Both the position numbers and the translations under genes were made by a program. DNA of 64,000 bases. Source: Tubiluchus corallicola. Lineage: Eukaryota; Priapulida; Priapulimorpha; Priapulimorphida; Tubiluchidae. Of the stretch, positions 1-11,900 are shown piece after piece. Where the stretch lies: assembly GCA_030141605.1 (NCBI GenBank), contig JAQGDQ010000168.1, forward strand, positions 60,001 to 124,000. Reading direction: 5' to 3'. The first letter of the stretch is position 1; every line of letters begins with the position of its first letter. The notes under the pieces were generated by a model. The model saw nothing but the letters and a program-made list of their open reading frames with translations, did no database searches and was not told where the DNA came from.

Positions 1-106
1 TGATTTTTGAGTATAATTCTGTTGATTTATTGATTCTCCTGTCAGAAACAGCTAAGCAACTTTACAATGTTAGGTTATCATAAGATTAATTTCAAATTAC
101 ACTTAC

Positions 107-2095
107 GGATTGCAAGTGTTTCTCCACCTGTTTGGAAGAAAATTCTTTCAGTAAATTTATTAGCGCGTCTTTGTCCTGCTTCAGTTCTTTCTGAAAAAAT
201 CTTACAACTGACTATTGTTAAACAAAGCAAGCTTTCTTGTGAGGACAAATGTGATCATACACACATTTTTTTGCAATAATGAGAAATGCTAAGCGGGCTT
301 TGCTGCTAATTAATTTTATTTAAACAGGCTTAATTACATTTCATCTTACCTTGTTAAAAACAAAATAAATAAATGAAAGAGTGAAATAATGAACAGCAAT
401 GTACAAGCAAGCACTTAACCATCGAATGAATGAATGAATGAATGATCAAATGAGTGACCGACTGACTAGTTGACTGAATAAATGAATGATTGAATGAATG
501 AACGAATGAATAAATGAACGAACGGGTGAAGACAAATAACAACGAGAGTGAACGAATATGTAAATTACCTTCGAAGGGACAATTAAAAAGGAAACAGAAT
601 GAAGAAGCATGTGGCTGGCTACTACTAGCCTGCTCAGTCTAGTGAAGTAAGCAAAATTTTTGTAAATGAACGGACGAGTTAAATGGTGAGCGGATTATTC
701 TGCGAGTGACTTCACAAAACGCTCAAAAAAGTGAAAGAGAGGAGATCTCAATTAAAATGTAGGGACTTGAGAAGAAAAAAACAAAAAGGAGTAAAAAGGA
801 CAGAAACAAATAAAATAAATAAAGTCATAATGATTTACTCGGGCAAATTCGATACAGATAACTTCATTTTTTGCATCAACCACGAATGAACAAAAATGCA
901 GAAAGAAGGAAAAGAAAAAACAGAGCACGAAAAGTGGCAAATTGAACAGAAAAAGGAAAAGTCAACGAAAAACAAAAAAGTAATAAGGATGACTTACTTG
1001 GGCGTGTTCCATGCAGATAACTTCATCTTTTGCATCAACTAATTTTTGTATCATTTGAATTAGGTCGTTTTCCAGATCTTCTTTTTCTTCATTAAACATT
1101 TCTGCCTGCACAAAAAGTGGTCAAACACAAAATTATTGGTTTGCAAATGATGCAAATCAGCGGTCGGACTGTGTTGTAAATTGTAAGTTACCCTTTGATG
1201 TTTAGTATATCAACTTATATCTAAGTCAACTCACTATTTTGATCAGCCTTTCTTCTAAAGTGCTGTTGACTTCTAATAGTCTTTGATGGTCAATGTGCAA
1301 CCTAGAATAGAAACTTTTTTACGATACTGAGCATATTGCACAGTAGATAACTATGGTTATATACACCTCCGTTCTTCTTATGCAACCCGTTGATATTTAA
1401 AAATTAGACACTATAAAATAGGTAAGCACATAAGTCTGAACCACCGTTCTTAAGAAACCAACTGATATTTGACATAACTGAAGCCGTATTTTTTGTACAA
1501 TAAAAGTGCTGGCGGCCGAGTGTTCATGTGAAGTTTACTTTTAGGTAGAAATTTTCTGACTCAAACAATACAACTGAGTCCGTAGTGTTAAAGGAAATCA
1601 AAACTCAGTTTTGCGCCAATAGCTGAAAAAGATCTGTGGTAAAGAATCCTGAAAAGAAAAATGCTGTCATTTCAGGAATTATTTCCGCCGAACCTTATTT
1701 TCGTTACTGGTGGTATAAACTCATGATAAAGTTTTGAAGCCAAACTTGGAAAACAGGAAATGTGAAAAAGTTGGAACCCAGCCTGGATTGGAATCAGGAC
1801 CTTAATGTGCATCTGCCAAGCACGAACCGTTCTGATATCTCACATTTTGCAAAGAGATAGATTTCGTTCTTTTAAGAATGTAAACCCACTGGGCTTTACC
1901 GATTCTCTATATGTTTATTACCTTTCATATTTTTCGCGTAGGAAACTTGTCTCAGCACGCAGTCGCTGGTTTTCAGCTGACTCGGTTAACCCTTTGTCAC
2001 TTACATAGACTTGCTTTGAACGATTGCGATTCATCATCAAGCCAAGTGTTGAATGCGACTGATTGTCAAATGGTAACAATTCACCTTCCTCCATG
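107..2095 (-). CDS. TJAP1/BEGAIN-like coiled-coil protein, 5' part (gene continues off left edge)
   Basis: Four exons on the minus strand: 2095-1922, 1301-1235, 1105-998 and 190-107. Junction phases agree: a codon split after two bases at the first junction, phase 0 at the others. Acceptors end in AG, and donors read gtaata, gtgagt, gtaagt, gtaagt. The start is the ATG at 2094-2092, one base inside its exon, so a 5' UTR exon, or coding exons further up, probably lie upstream and were not found. The 144 residues read are a polar N-terminus (about 1-40) followed by heptad-rich coiled coil (about 41-144). Segments such as ENQRLRAETSFLREKYERL, LEERLIKIAEMFNEEKEDLE and QKLVDAKDEVI resemble, from memory, the central coiled coil of TJAP1/BEGAIN proteins, which have a similar KLLDAKNTI segment. 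Those are junctional or synaptic scaffold-associated proteins; function here is inferred. The last donor shows that the gene continues beyond position 1. Family call moderate, exon structure good. Confidence 0.55.
360..530. repeat. Degenerate GAAT-type tetranucleotide repeat
   Basis: Imperfect run of gaat, aatg and acga-like tetramers within the TJAP1-like intron. Open frames across it are a by-product of the repeat. Confidence 0.7.
824..890 (-). repeat. Duplicated exon end with pseudo-donor in TJAP1-like intron
   Basis: Read on the minus strand this encodes VVDAKNEVICIEFAR followed by gtaaatcat. That is a diverged copy of the true exon end LVDAKDEVICMEHAQ followed by gtaagtcat at 998. The copy's donor lies 159 bp downstream of the real one. 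No AG acceptor is evident at the copy's 5' edge, so it is probably not a complete exon, though it could act as an alternative donor. Confidence 0.7.
1705..1860 (-). mobile_element. tRNA-derived SINE, copy 1
   Basis: On the minus strand, an A-box-like segment (TATCAGAACGGTTCG, near 1838-1824) is followed by an anticodon-arm-like hairpin. A B-box/T-arm-like segment (CCTGATTCCAATCCAGG) follows at 1798-1782, and then a non-tRNA tail. The tail and T arm match a second locus at 48090-48250 in the same order. Shared landmarks are CAT-AT-A-GTTTTGAA, GGAAA and GATTgGAATCA. Lies in the first intron of the TJAP1-like gene. Confidence 0.5.
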
Positions 2096-2940
2096 CTAAT
2101 AAAAACAAATTATTATTCAACAACTGTTTTGAACAGTTTTCACAACTGTTCGCTTTACCTGTTACTAGCAGTACGGTAAACTGTATGACTAATGGAGATT
2201 CAAGGTACGTACAGAAATTCTTTCTCGTTGCAACGAGCTATACTTTAATTTGTAGAAAAAATGACAGCGTCTAGGATTCATTAAGGTCCAGTTACACCAC
2301 TCTCTACAATATTGTCGAGCAGGAAGAAATCCGAAAGATAATTTCAAAATGCCAAACGGTCCGATATTAAATTAGGATGAATATAATAGCGTTCATGCAC
2401 AATTTCTTTGAACCACACCAATATTAGTCAGCTTATAGCGCATTACCGTGTAACAGGTGTGTTGTCGCGTGAATTCCTTCTAATCTTATTGCAGTACAGT
2501 TATCAGCAATTTGTAGCAACAGAGAACCGAAGCTTACGAAGTCATGTGAAATAAACTAGCAAACATGAAAAACAAAAAAGCAGAACAGCCATCATAATAA
2601 AAAAGCGAAAACGTTAACTACATTTTAGCACACATTTGCGTTATCATTCGGTATATGATTATTGGCAATGAAATGAATAATGAGAAAGTATATTTAGGAC
2701 TACCCAAGATTATGTGTACTATTTGGCTGCTCTGTGCAGATATTTTGAAACTACATTGCTTTTCAATCGTGTACTGCATTCATTATCACTATTTTTAAAG
2801 TGAAAACATGTACATTCCTTACTAACGGTGCGAGGACGAAACGCGAGTCTCGAGTTCAACATTAGAAGTACCTGCCAAATGCAAGGAATTTTACAAAGTA
2901 TATGGCACTTTACATAAGCTGATTAATTTAAATGACAAAA

Positions 2941-3606
2941 AAGGGGCACCTTTTGTAGGTTTCAGAGAAATCCCTTTAAAAAATTACTTGCTGTATACTT
3001 TACAGCATTTTTATGCATATACCGTACTCGCGTTAAAAGGAACTCTTGTTTGTTTTCATTTTAAATCTCCCGCAATACTGTTCCCACCGCGCCATTACAG
3101 AACGTCACTACGCAAACGTAAATCAGGGGAAGATAAAGAGATGTTAAACTATGTCCCAAAATCTTTCCATGCAAGTCTATAATGCTTAGCATTTTGCTTA
3201 AATGCTGGAAAGACTTATGTAACTAGAAATAATAATTTAAAACGTTCGTGCCAATTGGAAAATATCGCTGGCAGGGTCTCTCCAGGGTGCGCCACTCACT
3301 AACCAAAAACGTGTTTTTAATCTTATTAACAAGATACAGTGATTTAAATTATAAAATTTTACTTTGTTAGCAACTGGTGTGCTACGCATGCTCTGACTAT
3401 TTTTTCAAACTTCACGCAATGTCGTCTAAACTTGTTTCAAATGACCTACCGTCAAAATGACTGCGCCTAACGGTCATCGCAGGAGTTTAAATTTTCCCTG
3501 CCGACGCAAGCCCTGCATGCAAAAAGGCAGTGTATAAGTGGTATAAAATTTCAAGACTAATTTTTCAATGTTAAGTGGAGGGTTTTCTTGTGCTTTAAGT
3601 AAAAAA
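2941..3606 (+). repeat. Dispersed ~0.65-kb repeat, copy A
   Basis: Aligns by eye along its whole length with 50118-50745 in the same orientation. Shared runs include CATTTTAAATCTCCCGCAAT, GTTCGTGCCAATT, GGTGCGCCACT and GGAGGGTTTTCTTGTGCT, separated by small indels and substitutions. No long coding frame is shared, so it looks like a non-autonomous element or an old interspersed duplication. Confidence 0.8.
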
Positions 3607-5040
3607 CGTGGTGAGATGATAAATTATGTTCTAGACCCACCCCTACTCTTCCTTGAATTACATGCAGTAAAATTAGGTAGCTTCGTTGGGGTCGCAATCT
3701 CTTAGCGTATCGATAATAATGACCCACTACTGTAATAGTTTTGTACAATCTTACCTGAGATACGTGCTATGATGTTGGCCCCATCTGCGTGAGATGCTTT
3801 TTAAATCATCATCACTCATATCATCGGCTCACAAAGTTTGACCTAGAGATGCAGTACTATAGTTGTTCAATAGATATGTAAACCACTTATAAAGGAGGAA
3901 TAGTTAACAACGGAAGCATTGTACTGATTCGTTTTTCAACAATTAACACTAACGTGGTTTCTAAGTTTTATAATTATGTATAAAGTACAAGCGCGAACGT
4001 TTGTAAGAAATTGAAGTCTTCTAATAAGGTCTCGTTTTTCTTGTTTGTAGTAATTTTTACAAAACAAAATACAGTTTTAAATCAGTATTTTCATCGAAAT
4101 TTGAGAAAAGAAAGTAACCTCCGATTTGCTTGCGAGAAGAATGATAAAATATAATTACTAATGAGGGAACGAAAAACGGCTTTTTCAGTAATTCGATTCA
4201 CGTCGCCTTTTCATCGTTGAAGAAAAGGAAACTTTGCTTGACTTGTACCGCACAGCATTCACATACACTGATAATCAATCGACGCTTCGAACTATATCAA
4301 TTACCCGCACCTGTTCAGCAAACACTAATAAATTCTAATATAAACAGGTAGACGCCTAATACAGCCACTGCGCTGCACGTCTATAGTAGAAATGTCGCAA
4401 GAGAAGCCATACGACAAGCTTTAGCCAGCATAATTATAGACAGAATGTTAATATTACGAGAAGGTTTGTTTAGCTTTCACGTAAGCTAATGTTCTGTTAG
4501 TCTTGGCCGATGTACAGGCATGTGTCTACAAGGTAGCTAGGGGTAGGAGGATAAGTAGACTGGCGCAGAAGCAGCGTATCATTTTTTGATCGTTGTGATT
4601 GCTAATTTATAGAAATTAGCTGGCAGGCCTGCCATGTATCAAAATAAGATGACCCAAAAAGTTTTTCAAAATTTTGATTATTTAAAATAATAAAACCAAA
4701 AAACAATTCGTTTGTATTGCATCACGCATTTTTCTCGGCTATGAAATTAAAGGACAAATTTGTTAATATAACAAATAGCGCAAAGAAAATCTTACAAATG
4801 TAACTTTCTTTCTATGGGAATTCAAAACTTTGGCGCTGTTGTTTTCAGTCAACGAATTGTACGTGGGGGAAACTATATTATTCTGATGCAGGCATTATCG
4901 CTAATGGAGTTCGTCGGGGTGGGATTTTATCGCCTTTGCTATGCATGTCACTAGCTGTATGTCAATGAGCGTTCAAAACAGTAACACCTTGATGGAGTTG
5001 ACAGCAATAAAAGGCACCATGTGACGATTCGCATTTACGA

Positions 5041-5145
5041 ACACCGACAGACCAACCAACTGGCTAGCCAGCCAGCCAGCCAATAAACCAGCAAACCAAC
5101 CAACCAACCTACCAACCAACAAACCGACCTACCTACCTACCATCA
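5041..5145. repeat. Degenerate CCAA/CCAG tetranucleotide repeat
   Basis: Imperfect tandem run of ccaa, ccag and ctac tetramers. Similar degenerate runs fill the arylsulfatase intron at 32170-33100. Confidence 0.7.
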
Positions 5146-6544
5146 AAGTCAGTCGCATGTGTTTACGCCACACCAAAAGCAGGATAAGATACAGTACAGG
5201 CTGTTCCAAAAGTTAAATTTTATATGATTTTAGTTACAGACATTCAAAAATTATGTATCACAGTTTAGATTTTTAATGTATAAACGGATAAAGTAAACCA
5301 AACTAAAAACTATAATTACTGTATCATGTATCACGCATGAATGTCATGCAAGTAAATGATAATTCGTGTGGGTGTAATACTGGTATGCTTATACTGGTGT
5401 TTCTAGAAATCATTATTATGCATTTGCTTTATGGCTAAAGAATACAATCGCTTGATGTTTTTATTCAGAAATAATCCACTGGCCAGTAGAACTACTGATT
5501 TGCTAACATTCTAAAGTCATCGTCAGATTGCGGAGGTCCGCTCAAAGGGGACGTCTTTGTAGCAGGCACTTAACTCGTCTGTAGCTGCTGTGAGAGTTAT
5601 TTTCTCCTTACAAACTAATTTACATCACAATTGTTTTTAAAAGCCTTGCCAAAGTGTAACTCTGAATCATATTGTGAGTGCAGAGAATGGGAAAAGTACT
5701 TGCTAGCTAGTTGCACGTGTTTTTGGAAAAAAGGGAATTTTTGTCGGATGAAAGTTTACCAACTGCTCACACGTGTAGGAAGATTATATGTGAACAACGC
5801 TTGTCGATATCACCTGCAATAGCTGGTAGGTATTCGAAATATTCTTAAAATTGAACCGAAAGTATTGGCACGATGCCAGTCATTAAGTATAGAGCAAAAT
5901 AAGGTTGACACGATGCAAATGTATAATATAAGCTCAGATTGTTATGGATAAGATTAAAAAAATTTTGGTGGACAAAAAGACAATAACTAGAAACAAACAC
6001 GACAACATCTGGTGAGACGTATGGTAGGCATAACAAAAAAATTGGTAAGTCATAAACTAAGTGTACGTAAAAAAGGCTGATTCGTTTTTAGTTAATAATA
6101 GTCTCAGTGCACGAATTTTCAATTTTTCATTAAGTGTTGAAAGTTTATTGGCCATATTTCCCCATATTGGCCATATAAAACACACCACGTAAGACCTCAA
6201 ATTTGTATAAGATCTGTGCATTTGTCATACGAATGTAGTGGTGATAATCAACACCTTTATAGTGATTTCGAAAATTATCAAATGCGATTGCGATTTCAAA
6301 AATTCTTAATAACTAGCCTTACTTTTCATAGAAATTGTGATAATTTATTTCGCAATACCCAGACATTATTGTGCTTGTTGAAGTTTTCACAAACAAATTA
6401 TGGCCAGTTCGTGCCAATTTTTAAGTGACTGTTTATAGTAAATTAAAAAAGCCGATCAAACAAATAAACAAATCAGCAAACCTTTCATCCTTTGATAAAT
6501 GCCGCCAGGTATGTGTTCTTTCACACCAATTCATTACAGCTCCT

Positions 6545-6640
6545 GTCAATTTTGTTTGCGGACGCTCCCCCATTGGCGCAGAGAAAGGCACCCCGATGAA
6601 AACTTACAGCGCATGCGCCAAATCAACTTCTTCACTTTTA
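6545..6640 (+). promoter_or_regulatory. Putative Nkx2-1 core promoter
   Basis: A locally GC-rich patch 100-190 bp upstream of the Nkx2-1 start codon. It contains an inverted CCAAT box (CCATTGG, 6570-6576) and a palindromic NRF1-type site (GCGCATGCGCC, 6609-6619). No TATA box is evident. Position and motif content suggest a promoter; the transcription start was not determined. Confidence 0.45.
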
Positions 6641-6738
6641 TGATCGTAGATAAGTGTTTTTGAAGAGCAAAAGTGGCCATTATATCAGATTTCGAGTACT
6701 CGTGAAGAGGCGTGAGATCACACCCCCGCATCAGAGAG

Positions 6739-8845
6739 ATGTCATTCAACTCCAAGTACTCTACTCCTTTCTCCGTCACTGACATTCTCAGTCCTCTTGA
6801 TGAAATTTACAAAAAGTCTTCTCTGGAAGCCGAACCGCACACAAATCTTTACCCGACCGTAGCCGCACATTCGTATTACAACGGCAACTATCGCTCCGTT
6901 TCACCACAGAATTACAATACTAGTGTCAAACTGAATCTGGAAAACAATATGACTATTGGGCCGCCGATACCAACGTCCTATGTGCACGTGCCACCGTTGC
7001 CGTCCGGTCCGTATCCGTCACAATACTGCAATGGTGCTGAGATGACAAATTATGGAGATCCATCGTCGCTACGACCTGAAACAAATGGCTGGTATTCACC
7101 AAGCAACGAGCACGCCATAGCAAGTAAGAACTATAATTAAGTAGTGTTGTAGTATGTATCGACTAATTGGCAATCAATACTAGTTATAAACAATTAGTTA
7201 TGTAAATCGCTTAACAATAATTATATAAATGAAATACAAATATCTGTGCTTTGTAATTTACAATCATTGTTAGTTTCAGTTAACAATTAGTTATGTAAAA
7301 AGTATAAAAAGTACACTCTCTTTGCAATTGTTTGGTACAAATGTTGTTAAATATTTTGAGGTTGATTTGTTTTGGTCCTTGTTAAGCAAGGAAAAAAAAT
7401 CAGATACTCTATCTGGACGCCCATTGTATACGTACGAGATAAGACAAACCCCTGGCATCCAGTTAACAAAAAACACGCCACAGCAAGTAAAGAACTATAA
7501 TTAGTTAGTACTATATTACGCATCAACTAATTGGCTGTTAATATTAGTCGTAAATAATTAGTTATGTAAGTTGATTGAGTTTAATCTTTTAACAATAATT
7601 AGTATAGAAATAAAATAGATAGAAATTACTGATTAATTAGGAAACCGTATATAAAGACAGCTCCTGTGTTTTTATATATTCTCTAATTTGCGGTCGTTAT
7701 TAGTTAGTTGATAAGTTACGCATTTTGTTTTTTCGATCGTTTAACAATATTGAAGGTACATGTGGTTTGTAACTGCAGTGTATAATAGATATTAAAAATA
7801 ATAAAGATGAGTTTATTATGGCTTACTATAACAGGCTAAGCAAGAAAATTCAATGTACCATTTTGTCACCGTTTGCTGTTTCTGGAATTATTGCCTGAAA
7901 CCTGCTTTGAAAGCAAATACAATAATGAATTAGACTGTGTTTTTTTGTAACTTTACCAAACTGTATAAATTGTTGTACATGAACAATTGCAATCTAAAGC
8001 TCTTAAATTTAGCCCGAAGTTCGATTACTGCTATCGAATATGTATTTTACCCGGTTTTATCACATATTATATTGCTTATTGTACTAACGAAGTAAGCATA
8101 TAAGACTTAGGCAGTTTCATACTTGCACAAGATATCAAAAGTTTATCACGCTACCGGTTCATACTTTGTTTTGCGAGGTTTATAAATTATATTGTGCAAT
8201 AAACACGCCTGGAAAAAAGGTTTATAATACCCGTTGAATCTGTCAGTTATACTGCAGCTATTTCCTACCCATGTGTGCATAGGTGAAATGATTTATAGCT
8301 TGGTAAATGCTGATCGTTTACTTATAAACAAACCACAGGTATCGCAAGTAAATTTTGCACATGGTACCTTAGTGTATCGATTTCATGAGCATAAAGTACA
8401 TCCAGATCTGATCCAACTGATTTGAGCGCTCAAGTTAAAGTTACACGAATTTTCTTTTAACGCATGTAACGCCTCGATCTTTATTTTTTAAGAGCTTATA
8501 GCGAACAAGTACAGTATCTGTTATTATAACTAACATTTAGTAGCGGCTGTTGGCTATAATTTAATCGTATCGTAAATGTAAGTCCTAGCCGTTAATTTCT
8601 ATTCTACGTGTATGAGTCGCTGCCGTCGCCACTGATTCCCGCTTCTCAAATCAATGCCAATTTATAGCAATTTATGTTAAAGGGAATTACGTTGCGTAGT
8701 GCTCATGCTTACCAATATAACAATTTTTCTGGTAGTTTGGCGGGTATATATAAATTATTGTAATAAGGCAAAAGAATACAGAACTATAGTTATACATTTA
8801 TTTTTTTAAATTTAGAGGCCTGCTGAAATCTTGCAGAGAAAACCG

Positions 8846-8907
<62 letters not shown>

Positions 8908-11900
8908 AAAGTAAGTAAGCAAGTAAGAAAGTAAGTACTTTTTAACTAGATAGCACGATGAGGCAGTCGACTCCTTTACATCATGGCTGAGTGCTATAAC
9001 AAAAATTATCAACGTACGTAATGTAAAAATAATACCATAAAAATGCACGTAGAAAAATAAATCACATCGCAAACAAGGCATATTAATTCGGTATTTCATG
9101 GACTATAATTAGGCGTAATACATAACAGGTCTATGATTTGAAAAACGACCCTTTTAAAAGGTTGAAATTCATTTTTTAAGGCATTGAAATGGATTAGGTT
9201 TTTATAAACGATTTGAAGAGTTTTTACTTACATATACGCGTCATTAAAAATCTTTTATATATACTTACAAGAATATTTAGCAGTTTTATGGCAGTTGGCA
9301 AAAATAAAAACTTCTTGTTAAGGGTGTACACTGCACAGCTATATAAAATAATGCCCTATAGATTTTTTTGTAATAAAATTCTGAATTTCAATGATGCTAT
9401 TATACACAGTAGTTATACTATATCTAATTAAATTAATTTTTTGTGTAGGATGTATATACACGGATAATGTTTAATATTTGTAATCCTAAAATTACCAATT
9501 AAATAATGGAATAAGCTCCAAATTATGAATTCGGAAGCAGTATTTTGACAAAAAAGGAGGGACTGTTAAAAAATCGAGACTGTATTTGAGTTTGAACCAG
9601 GATGTGCATTTACACGCGTGACAACTGTAATAAACAAAACAGCTCCTTGTATTCAATTTTAATTCAGGCTAACAGCTTCCAACTTTTTTATTTCAGGCTC
9701 AGCCCGATATTTCGCATTTCTTACCTTACGTCAAAAGATTGGCAAGTTTCTTGGTCTGGTATTGTCAATTTGCAGATGAATCACGGATAACGTTTTTACT
9801 TAAAGAAATTATCTAAAAATTACTAAAAGAATATGTTGAAAATGACCTGAACCTACTTATCATACTCATAATGAAAAAATATATTAATCCAAAACTTAAG
9901 CTTAGACTTAAAATTAGTCTGTTAACAACAATTTTCGCAAAATTTTTAGTCAGTTTAATTTGAATTAATATATTTCGCGGACGTGTCTCTGTTGTAACTA
10001 CTGAAACTTGTGTGAATTGGTTCATAGCGCTGAAGCAGCTTATATATGATTCAGCTTACCAGTATTAAATTTGGCTTACAATAAATCTTGATTTGATAAC
10101 TATTAGCAAATAACACTAAAGTTTTTCGCACGTAAGAAGCGAGATCATTTTTTCAAAAGGCGATACAGAAGTAAAAACAAACGTATATAATATTATATAT
10201 GTACAAAAGTAAATACATTTGGCAAATATTAGAATATATCGAAGAAAGTCAGAAAATTCCTAGGCTTGTATTACACTCACCCCTGAGACCTACGTCTTCT
10301 ATACGAAATCTAAAGCGTATCTACTAGTAAGCAGTAAGAATTTTAGTTCTTCCCAATCCATTATCTGAATTCAGGATATTAGCAAAACGAAAATTAATAA
10401 GGCAATCTTCGCAAATAGCAAATGCGCTATACGTGCAGCACATTTGCGAAGATCATATTTCTATTATAATTTTCAAAAAACATATAAGATGTGTGTGTTA
10501 ATTTAATTAGTTTTCTTTATGGTAGATATCAAACCTCTCCGGGTGTAATGTCCAGTCGATTATAATGTTAGCAAATAATAATAATAATTAATTTGACACT
10601 ATGTTTTATAGGCATATTTTATAAAGTAGAATAAGTTATAGGAACGTTAAATTGAAAGAAAAACAATTGAAAAAACTAAAAATTAACGGAGCACCGTTGC
10701 TAAACACTTACCCTTAACTTGTAAAACAGCTTTATGATATCCGAAAGAGCATTATTGCAAAAAAACGTTAACAAGTTTGGTATGTCGCACTTGTATGGCA
10801 ACTTCTCCAAATTTGACTTTTATTATCAGTAATTACATTTTTAAAATTATACATTAATTCATATCTTGATCGCATGGCAAACTTCAAATTGGTTTGTTTA
10901 TGTGAAAGACTATGTCTCATGTATGTATATTTTTATTAATAATATTTTGAAAATGTTGAATCAACTTGTAACAATTTTATCTGAATTGTGTAAAATTACA
11001 TAATTGGACTTGCGTTATTTCAGTTTCACGGTACACGCACGCACGCAGTGGAGCCATCGCACCAGTAATCCACAGTGAATGGCAGAAATCATCTCAGTAC
11101 ACGATTACGACGCAGAAACGGAAAAGGAGAATTCTATTTTCTCAGTCACAGGTAAAATATTAAACACGTTTTCACTTTTACTATTTTTCGCTTACAGTTT
11201 TCAATCTTTTTCAATAATTTTTTAGAGTTTGTCACAATAGAAAACTTTTGAAGGCAGCTCATCTTTACAGTTTTTGTCAGATTTATAAGCTTTGGCTATA
11301 GGCCAAATTAATTTACAAAAGTTTCTTGAGTTACTGTAGCGGTTCTGCATGTACATAGCCACACTAACATTTAGTATATGATATATTGCTTTTACTGATA
11401 AATTCTTTATTAACAATTGAAAGAACTCATCCAAATGTGAATCCATACTTGTCCGAAAAAAAGAGATGTGAAAAGTCAGTAAAGAACTGGGACTCTATGT
11501 CGAATAAATGTGGAAAACAACAATATTTTTATTAGTATTTTTTCCAGTTTTGTAAGATGGAATTTTGCAAAGAAAAATGTTTTTTTTTGCAAAATTTAAT
11601 TTGATTTTAAAATTTTATGATCCTTTGTATATGACCCGTAGAAAGTGTCCTTTAAGAAATAAAAACAATGGAAATTACAATATAGATATTTTAATGTATG
11701 TTTAGCTAGTTTGATGATCATTAGTTAAGATCAAAACAACTTTATCAGTATATCTACATTCTAAATTATTTATTTTCTGAACTACTAATGCACGCTGCAT
11801 GGGATTATGGATGCATGTCTCACGTCATCAGTAGCTTCTTGACCACTGGTATAGCGAATTATTTAAATTTTTATAAAATCGCTTTCCTACTAATAGTAGT

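Larger units (their letters stand above)
2096..6544. other. Gene-free stretch between TJAP1-like gene and Nkx2-1
   Basis: No exon chain could be supported on either strand. The stretch holds one dispersed repeat (2941-3606) and a degenerate CCAA/CCAG repeat near 5041-5145. The rest is AT-rich sequence in which short open frames look random. It may include 5' UTR or regulatory DNA of the two divergent flanking genes. Confidence 0.5.
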
